Source of the DNA: Nectonema munidae
Taxonomy: Eukaryota; Nematomorpha; Nectonematoida; Nectonematidae
Assembly: GCA_030549495.1 (NCBI GenBank)
Contig: JAUIRK010000110.1
Span: 930,001 to 994,000 of the forward strand
DNA length: 64,000 nt
Reading direction: 5' to 3'
Under the pieces are notes generated by a model. It saw nothing but the letters and a program-made list of their open reading frames with translations. It had not been told where the DNA came from and did no database searches. The translations under genes and the position numbers were made by a program. Positions 57,742 to 64,000 of the stretch are shown here, piece after piece; the first letter of the stretch is position 1; every line of letters starts with the position of its first letter.

Positions 57742-57975
57742 ATGGTGTTATTATTAAATTTGCCACGCTTAATATTAATAATAAGATTTGTTCACAAAAC
57801 AGTAAACTATTCCCTAAATTTTGTGAACATCCAAAATGGAGTTCACAATCAAAATATTGAATTTAACTGGAACAAACATAAAATGAAGCATAGATGCAGA
57901 AGAGAGTTTTTGAAATCCTATCTTCGAGAGTTTATGTGGCAATATATATTTTCTAATAATATTTTGGCAATTTAA
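57742..57975 (+). pseudogene. Merlin (ISXO2/IS1595-like) transposase C-terminal scrap
   Basis: A 77-codon open stretch. Its second half, NGVHNQNIEFNWNKHKMKHR and REFLKSYLREFMWQYIF, follows the end of Merlin-superfamily transposases. There, G-x-H-x-x-x-I-E-x-x-W carries the last catalytic Glu and the protein closes with Y-L-x-E-F-M/V-W. The conserved Glu and the closing motif are present. The N-terminal catalytic Asp residues were not found upstream, so only a fragment survives. Confidence 0.75.
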
Positions 57976-58396
57976 TGTTTGAATTGAATTCTTTATTATT
58001 GTTAGAAGTTCATTTAAATTAGTAATTATTTTTTATCGAAGTTCAAATTTTCATATTATATTTCCAATTTCTAATTGTTTATTTTACTTATTTTTCGGTG
58101 AAAAAAGTCATACTGTAAAAATATCAACAAAAAGGTCGACAAGTCATTTTTACTTTCGCTCTTTTTAGGGCTCAACACTATAAAATATGTTTAGAACAAT
58201 AAGTCGTTTAAACAATAGATTTTTTCAGAGCTTAAATTCAAAACATTTTTTTAGAATATTTTTGATTTGATACAGAAATATATTATATTTATTTGCATTA
58301 ATGCATATCTTTTAGTTACTTTTTGATCGGGTGGTTATTCTCCAGTTGATGCAAAAAACTTCATTGGGCTGGTCGTTCATTAGAAGACTCATTAAA

Positions 58397-58637
58397 TTAA
58401 ACATTACAAAAATTTTCAAGAATGTATTTCGCGAATTTGTTTCTAGGTCTGAAATCAGAAGTTTGTTCCCACGAAATCAAATTAGTTAAGAGTATTTCAC
58501 AACAGTACTCGTTAGAATGCTTTTTAATTGTCACAAAAAATAGCAATGAGGTCGCATTCTTGAAACACTTGATTGATGAAGTGTCACTCAAAATAGAAAG
58601 CTTCTCACATCTCACCTCCCCTCTGCACATCCCAGAC
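58397..58637 (-). CDS. Possible exon of the FRMPD-like gene downstream of PDZ
   Basis: A minus-strand frame opens after the acceptor TACTTTATTTAG and its first base would complete the split Lys codon (AA|G) left by the PDZ exon 265 bp upstream. It then stays open for about 79 codons to a stop at 58397. It contains FKNATSLLFFVTIKK, in which SLLFFVTI could be the last strand of a PDZ fold, but the spacing from the PDZ helix is longer than usual. The opposite strand is also open for 90 codons here, so this is a candidate only. An internal donor would be needed to continue into F1. Confidence 0.3.
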
Positions 58638-58901
58638 CTAAATAAAGTATTGCGCTGCTTTGAAGATATCCTGTATCAAAGTGTTAACATTTAGGTTTAC
58701 CTTGATTGACACAAAATTTACAAGATTGCTACACAAACTCTACCCTTAACTTTTGCTTGGTAGCAACACCAGCTTCTATCTGGACACCCTGCACTTTATA
58801 TTAAAGTTTGAAAAATAGGTGAATTTAAACTTAACAAAGGTTTTCACTTCTGTGAAAAAAAGATATTTAATCACTGATACAAAAAAGAACGCAAAAGATA
58901 C

Positions 58902-59004
58902 TTGATCAAGTCGATAACCTTATCTTGTCGTTCTTCATCCACGCTTTCTCCATTAACTCTCAAGATCGCATCCCCCATAATCAATTTGTTGAAGCTTGGC
59001 CCAT
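58902..59004 (-). CDS. FRMPD4: FRMPD-like gene, PDZ exon (second half of the domain)
   Basis: Two bases, 33 codons and two bases on the minus strand, between acceptor AATGTTTTTAG and donor GTATCT. The peptide GPSFNKLIMGDAILRVNGES, then VDEERQDKVIDLI, is a clear PDZ second half: G-x-S/A-x-x-x-K-L-x-x-G-D-x-I-L-x-V-N-G followed by the ligand-groove helix. The helix ending D-K-V-I-D-L-I is close to the R-E-x-V/L-I-D-L-V of FRMPD proteins. Same strand and correct order relative to the FERM exons at 8-20 kb supports one gene, with about 39 kb of sequence between this exon and F1. A separate PDZ gene is the alternative. The exon for the first half of PDZ was not found and may lie beyond the window. 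Confidence 0.78.
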
Positions 59005-59299
59005 CTAAAAACATTCCACATTATAAGTGTGTATGGGCCTCTTTTTGATCTCACAAACTAATGCATTTGGTGTATCATTTCTGAATTGTGATCATAGAAT
59101 AAAACTTCTAAAGACACATGCATGTCAAGATTCCAACGCAATAGAGAAGATGTGCCCACACATGATACATTGTATAATAAGCAAGTGCGCATTCACCTGT
59201 TCTTATTATTAATTAGGGTATTCATTTTCTAATTTTAAAAAATTGATCCGAGAAACCCTAAAAATAAAAACAGTTTTGACAGTGTTTACATGAAAATGA

Positions 59300-60450
59300 A
59301 AATTAATATTTAAAACACTAAAATATGTATTAGCTACAAAAGCTATATAAAGTAGTAAAATATAACACTTAGCATCTCAGTTTTCATAATTTGGGTGTAA
59401 AAAATTAGGAAAGTGTTGGTCAAATTTGCGGTTTACGTCTTATATCCAAGAATATTATTAAAATTTTAAATGAAATATATATTCATTTAAGTAGTCAATT
59501 TTTGTAATTAAGGTGTCAAAATGTCTAAAAGTATCAATCAATTTTGCGGTTTACCTGTGAAATTTTTCTTCAAGAATATTATTCAAATTTTAAATAAGAT
59601 AGATTTTTCATACTAAATCAATCGTGCTGATTTTATTTCTCAACTCAGTTTTAGCAATTACAATTTTGAAATGTCTAAAAGTATCAAATAAATAGGCGGT
59701 TAACGTCTAAGAAAGTGTTTCCAAAACTTTTATCTACATTTTAAATAAAATATATATATTTTTTAAATATTTCAAACATGGTGATTTTATTTCCTGACTC
59801 ATTTTTTTTGCAATTAGAGAGTGAAAATGTCAATCATATTTGTGGTTGACCACTAAAAATTATTTATATATTATTTATATCTTCAATAAAATATATTTTT
59901 TATACTAGATCACAATGTTGATTTGATTTTTGGGCTAGGTTTTCGTAATTAGCATGTGAATATGTCAATCAAATTTTTTAGTTTCGCCTCAAATTTTTTT
60001 CCAAAAATTGGCTTAATACCATTTTTTGAATAAGTTTTAACCATTACTTTGAAAAAATGTGTCTAAGTGCAAATAGAAATAGTGGTATATGCATGAAAAT
60101 TATATCATAAGCTTACTTTCATATTTTAAATAATATATTTTCTTTTTTTCTATTACGATTCTGAATTCATTTCAGAACTTAGTTTTTACAATTAGGGTAC
60201 AAGAATGTGTGGAATAATCAGTCAAGTTTGACGTTTGGAAAAAAACAAATTCTAAAAAATAATTTTCTCAAAAACCCATTTTGATCGAAAATCGTAATTA
60301 AAACTTTGATTGAGGATAAAATTCTCACTAAAAATATCCTTAAAATTTAAATTAATTTTTAAAACAACATCATCTATGTTTTTCATTTCTGTAATCCTAG
60401 TTGGACACTGCATTGTAAAAATGGGGTGGAAGCGTCAATCGAATTGGTAA
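59300..60450. repeat. Satellite-like tandem array 2, same 146-bp family
   Basis: Diverged monomers with the anchor ATTTTAAATAAAAT-like text near 59463, 59587, 59739, 59884, 60122 and 60345. The intervals are 124, 152, 145, 238 and 223 bp, so some units carry deletions or have lost the anchor. Shared blocks with array 1 at 12340-12960: TATACTAAATCAA, TGATTTTATTTC, TTTTGCAATTAG, AAAATGTCTAAAAGTATCAA and TTTGCGGTTTACGTCT. Confidence 0.85.
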
Positions 60451-60835
60451 AAATCAGTTTTTTTACAAAAAATCATATGTCAAGTTTTTCTTACAATTGT
60501 TATTTATTATAGTACAAATATTTGGGTAATTGAGAAGTAAGGAAACTGAAGACACATTGAAATGAGAAAGTGTGATCATAAGAAAAATTAAATAGCAATT
60601 CGTAAAGTGTTTTTATATTGTCAATATAGTAGTCCTTTGAGGGGCTATATAGTTTTAAGAAACAAGAATATGTAACTTGTCTGCACGAAAGATATACCGT
60701 TTTCCAAAGAATTAGAAGATGATGTAAAAATCTAGTATTGAGATTTTAAAAAATAACATCACCGTGAAGAAGAAGCTCCTCCATTGTGAATTAGAAATGT
60801 TATAACCTATATTTTAATCATCAATTGACTAAAAA

Positions 60836-62118
60836 AGGGATCTGAACATTTTCAAAGATTTACAGTTACCATAACTATTACAGATACAAATAAGTGAAGA
60901 TATAGCTATTCTCAAAAAATTTTTACAAATGTGAATCGAATTTGACAAATTTTTCGTTCGGTGTGAATGAGAGAGTATTTTAAGATAAAGGTAGAAAGTT
61001 TCTCCTAATTGAAAAAGAAGATTATGAATGATTTCATCAAGAACAGGAATTTTGAAAAGCGACTGGTTAGCAAACATTCAGAATGATATCTGTTCATATC
61101 ACCTGATACTATAAAACACAAACCAAGGAAGGCCAAAAGTACCTGATTTAGTTAGAGTATCACCCAGTAATATTTTTCAACATCTTATTTTACAATGATT
61201 TTTATAAAAAGTTAACAGCGGAATTTATTTTAACTTATTATTATAATATATAACCCAGCTATAAGGTTATTATTGAAACATTTCATGAGAAATAAAAATT
61301 TATAAATTTAAATTTTATGAGCTTTTAGCGAACATGATCTCAGGTTGCTTTCAGTAGAAATTTTATCCCATTCCTATTTATGATATTGATTAAATCATTT
61401 TTATATCAAGAAAGAAAATTATTTCATCTATTGGGCTTAAGTTTATAAAATTCAATGTAGTGTCGAATTAACTAAATATATAACCATTTTAACAACATTG
61501 AAATTTTGACTCATTACCTGTGTATATGTTTACATAAATAACTTCGTGATGAAATAGAGAAAGCTCGATTTGCTAAATCGGACGAAAATTATTGAAAAAT
61601 CTTAAAAAAAATAACTGACCACAAATTAACCAAAGTTAAAGAGTAACAGTAATTTAAATCTAGAGTGACAAAAATATTTTGAGAATTAAATTTAGTATGT
61701 TCGATTTGCTGTGTATTGATAAGTTTATTCTAAAATAATGAGAGAAATTGTTTGGCGTTATGTCACATTTGAAAGCTAATTTACTGACAGGTAAAATATT
61801 TTGGCCAAATGATAGTTATGATTAAAATCACTAAAAGTTGGTTTATTAAATAAATTAAGACAATATTAAGCCAAAAAAATGTGGAATTTATAATAAATTT
61901 TGAGGTTTTTATATTTGGCATTGATTGACAGGTTTGATTGATCTTCATGAAAAATAAATAACACCATCAGATTAGCAATCAAATATTTAGTGGGTTCATG
62001 AGAAAATTTTATAAAAAATTTCAATATTTCAAGAAAGAAAGAGGGAGGACGGGGGCAAAATAGCCCCCCCCCCCTCTAACTGAAAAAATGAAAATAGCCC
62101 ATAAAGAATAGGGTTAAG
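60836..62118 (+). repeat. Unclassified dispersed repeat, copy B
   Basis: Aligns in order with copy A at 17610-19085. A minus-strand open stretch (61077-60829) reads FKIPVLDEIIHNLLFQLGET and SLICICNSYGNCKSLKMFRS. The matching part of copy A also gives a loosely similar peptide, so the ancestor may have been coding. It starts a few hundred bases after tandem array 2 and ends where a LINE ORF1 relic begins. A C-rich run lies at about 62066-62076. Confidence 0.75.
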
Positions 62119-63115
62119 TGTGTATGCTATGAATGCCAATCATTTGCAAGTTTGTTTGACACTCTTGATAGAATTCGTTGCCATTGTTTGCAGTGTCAGA
62201 ATTTTGATGCTTCCCCACTATCGTTACTTCACAACATGGCTAAAGATTTAAGTAAAAAAATTGACCTACAAAATATGTTAATTTATTCTTTTTCTAAAAC
62301 AAAAGTGCATTTTTCCTTGTTTTCATGAAAATAATGAATTATCTCAAAGTAATCAGATGACATACTCAGTTGCTGTTCAAAAACCAAAAATTAATGCAAA
62401 AACTGTACTTTTTATTAAAAACCAAGTTTCCAATCCTGACTTATTGATCAAAAAAGTGAAAGAAATTGTGTCCCCTGTTACAGTAGTTATAGTGTCTACC
62501 AAAGCTCACAAAGAAAAGCTTTCAAACTGCAATTTCTATATTCTGAGAGTTTAAGCTGAAAAATTGTTTTAAAATACTTCTGTCTCTGTTATTAAACAAA
62601 GATCTATCCTACCCATAGTTTCTTTTTGGTTCCACTTGATCAACAGAATCAATCAATATTAGATGAAATTTTACGTAAAAATGAGGAAATAGATATCTTA
62701 GTCAAACAAAATAATCTTTTGAACTATTGTTCTCTAAAACCATCGATGAATATAATAAAATTACCATTGTAAAAGTTTTTCCTAAAATATTCAATTACAT
62801 TAAGTTATCTGTTTTTTCATTTTTTATTCTATTGAAAGATTATAAGTGAACGCATTTTTCCGACATTCACATGTGCTGAACCTTTATTTTTTGGACACAC
62901 TACTTTTGCTTGCAAAAGATCCACTGTCTTCATATTTGTTTCAAAGCTCATTCTTCCCTAAGTTGTCCTGTTAGGAAGGATAATTCAAAGTTTAAATGTT
63001 ATAACTGTAAAGCTTACTCTAACTCATATTCTTAACACTCTACAATGGATCATACCAGTCCTCATGTTATCAAAGAGCTGAATCGTATCAAAATAATAAC
63101 TCTGTTCATGACTAG
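62119..63115 (+). pseudogene. CR1/Jockey-type LINE ORF1 relic
   Basis: Plus-strand scraps in the order seen in the two larger LINEs of this group: a Cys-rich finger (KCVCYECQSF, CHCLQCQNF; about 62126-62200), then an open stretch 62357-62554 (INAKTVLFIKNQVSNPDLLI and IVSPVTVVIVSTKAHKEKLS). Knuckles follow near 62867-62905 (CAEPLFFGHTTFACKRS) and a final Cys/His block near 62990-63060 (FKCYNCKAYSNS then HSTMDHTSPHVIKEL). Stops and frame changes interrupt it. ORF2 was not recognised downstream, so the copy is truncated. Confidence 0.7.
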
Positions 63116-63133
63116 TAATTTTTTTAATTTTTA

Positions 63134-63385
63134 GATCTTCAAATTAATTTTGATTCTACCAATTGTATAGTTAAAGGTTGTTCTCTTGATTTTGGTCTGA
63201 ACTCTGATAATAATAACTTTTTCAATTTTACTATATCAAGAACATTCAACCACCAACTAGCAAGCGGTGAATTTGAATGCTTCATTAAAGGAACGAATGA
63301 ATGTTTGGGAACTCAAGAGTTATTTAAAGATGGTGTAAACATATTTATATTAGCTATCCGCTTTTCAGTGTACCTGGAAGACTGA
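63134..63385 (+). CDS. Unassigned open frame of 83 codons
   Basis: Opens after a pyrimidine-rich acceptor-like TTTTTAATTTTTAG and stays open to a stop at 63383. Includes CIVKGCSLDFGLNSDN, FNFTISRTFNHQLASGEFEC and NECLGTQELFKDGVNIF, with four Cys. The composition is protein-like, but no family was recognised. It follows the LINE ORF1 relic and may be part of the same old element. Confidence 0.25.
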   Translation, partial: DLQINFDSTNCIVKGCSLDFGLNSDNNNFFNFTISRTFNHQLASGEFECFIKGTNECLGTQELFKDGVNIFILAIRFSVYLED

Positions 63386-63420
63386 AAATTACTAGGTGTG
63401 CTTATTTATACATATAGATA

Positions 63421-63695
63421 CAGCAGGCCCTAGTGTTCGCGAGGCCCTATGCAAAATGGATTGCGCGGGCCCAGTGTGGGTAGGAAAAAACATTAAAAGT
63501 GAGAAATAAGATTTTGAAAAAAAGAAAAGGTATTTGTTTTATTACTTTTTCATTAACACAAAATGACGATCAAAGTAACTTTACTTTGCGAACCTTGCAT
63601 TTAGCGAAATCATACAATATATCATCAAAATGAAAAATGAGAAGTGCGGGGCCCACTGCGGCCGCATCGGTTGCAGTGGACTAAGGCAGGCCCTG
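63421..63695. mobile_element. hAT-type MITE, copy 2
   Basis: Close copy of 45699-45975 over its full length (for example AAAATGGATTGCGCGGG, AAAATGACGATCAAAGTAAC, GGGGCCCACTGCGGCCGCAT). The left terminus is eroded to CAGCAGGCCCTAG; the right ends GGCAGGCCCTG. GATACA occurs on both flanks and may be what is left of the target duplication. Confidence 0.92.
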
Positions 63696-64000
63696 GATAC
63701 AAATATTAACTTCTCTGTCTTTGAAAGAGTACAATTTAGTCAAAGTGTTGTATGATAAAAGATTTCTATATGGAAATTTTTGATTTGATGAAAGCTAGAG
63801 ACACCATTTCAAAAATTGAATTAAAACAAAGTATCTAAATTAAAATAAATTCCTAGCATTCAGAAACAAAATTAAATATAAAATACGGATTTCCAAAGTC
63901 ATACTTTATAAATATGTTTTGTAATTGTAAATCACCTCGTACTATCCGGTCTCGCATAAATAAAACAGGCCTACTGCCCCATACTTCTCCTATTCATCAG
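63696..64000. other. Window end, nothing recognised
   Basis: AT-rich DNA with no supported feature. Confidence 0.4.

Noticed and set aside
58422-58694. 90-codon plus-strand frame
   Set aside because: No recognisable family; the minus strand offers a phase-compatible exon for the host gene, though neither is proven.
1-64000. Searched by eye for CRISPR arrays, bacterial operons, rRNA, obvious tRNA genes and LTR elements
   Set aside because: None could be supported; short tRNAs could have been missed without a covariance-model search.

Overview
Eukaryotic nuclear DNA from an invertebrate, roughly 30 % G+C by eye. It is dominated by the remains of many transposon families and carries one recognisable host gene. 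Arthropod is the best guess, crustacean or insect not resolved: the mixture of RTE-type and CR1/Jockey-type LINEs, piggyBac, hAT, Tigger, Merlin, MULE and Penelope relics is typical of arthropod genomes, and one 61-bp intron is of the short arthropod kind. Nothing bacterial, viral or organellar is visible.

Host gene. On the minus strand I can read a FERM and PDZ domain-containing protein (FRMPD1/3/4 type). A PDZ exon lies at 58902-59004. The second half of the FERM F1 lobe is at 19609-19740, F2 at 9282-9404 and 9087-9226, the F2/F3 junction at 8454-8664 and F3 at 8154-8392. Splice phases agree at every F1-to-F3 junction (0, 0, 2, 0). The 39 kb between the PDZ and F1 exons, and the 10 kb between F1 and F2, are intron packed with transposons. 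The exons for the first half of PDZ and the first half of F1, and any C-terminal tail, were not securely found. Almost everything else in the window therefore sits inside the introns of one gene.

Layout. 1-5.6 kb: AT-rich DNA with a pure (TGAA)48 array, a foldback element and one possible exon. 5.6-7.6 kb: piggyBac relic 1 (minus). 8.1-9.4 kb: FERM exons. 9.6-12.3 kb: degraded RTE-type LINE, followed by a 146-bp tandem repeat array. 13.4-17.0 kb: CR1/Jockey-type LINE (minus). 17.6-19.1 kb: copy A of an unclassified dispersed repeat. 19.6 kb: F1 exon. 19.8-22.3 kb: a palindromic element split by piggyBac relic 2. 22.4-24.4 kb: ZBED5-like hAT relic. 24.4-26.1 kb: relic of a multicopy invertebrate protein family. 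26.5-28.7 kb: Penelope-like fossil. 29.8-31.9 kb: piggyBac relic 3, with an intron. 33.2-36.6 kb: a nearly intact full-length RTE-type LINE with a 14-bp target-site duplication. 37.7-41.2 kb: MULE scrap, LINE scrap, 345-bp tandem repeat and piggyBac relic 4. 41.2-45.7 kb: hAT first exon (BED finger), AT-rich DNA, a short tandem array and a CpG-rich patch. 45.7-56.5 kb: nested block of hAT MITE, two LINE halves, hAT relic split by a MITE, CR1/Jockey LINE and Tigger. 57.7 kb: Merlin scrap. 58.4-59.0 kb: PDZ exon and a possible neighbour. 59.3-64 kb: second array of the 146-bp repeat, copy B of the dispersed repeat, LINE ORF1 relic and second copy of the hAT MITE.

Apart from the host gene there is no functional gene set. 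The interest lies in the gene architecture, the order of nested insertions and several repeat families I cannot classify.
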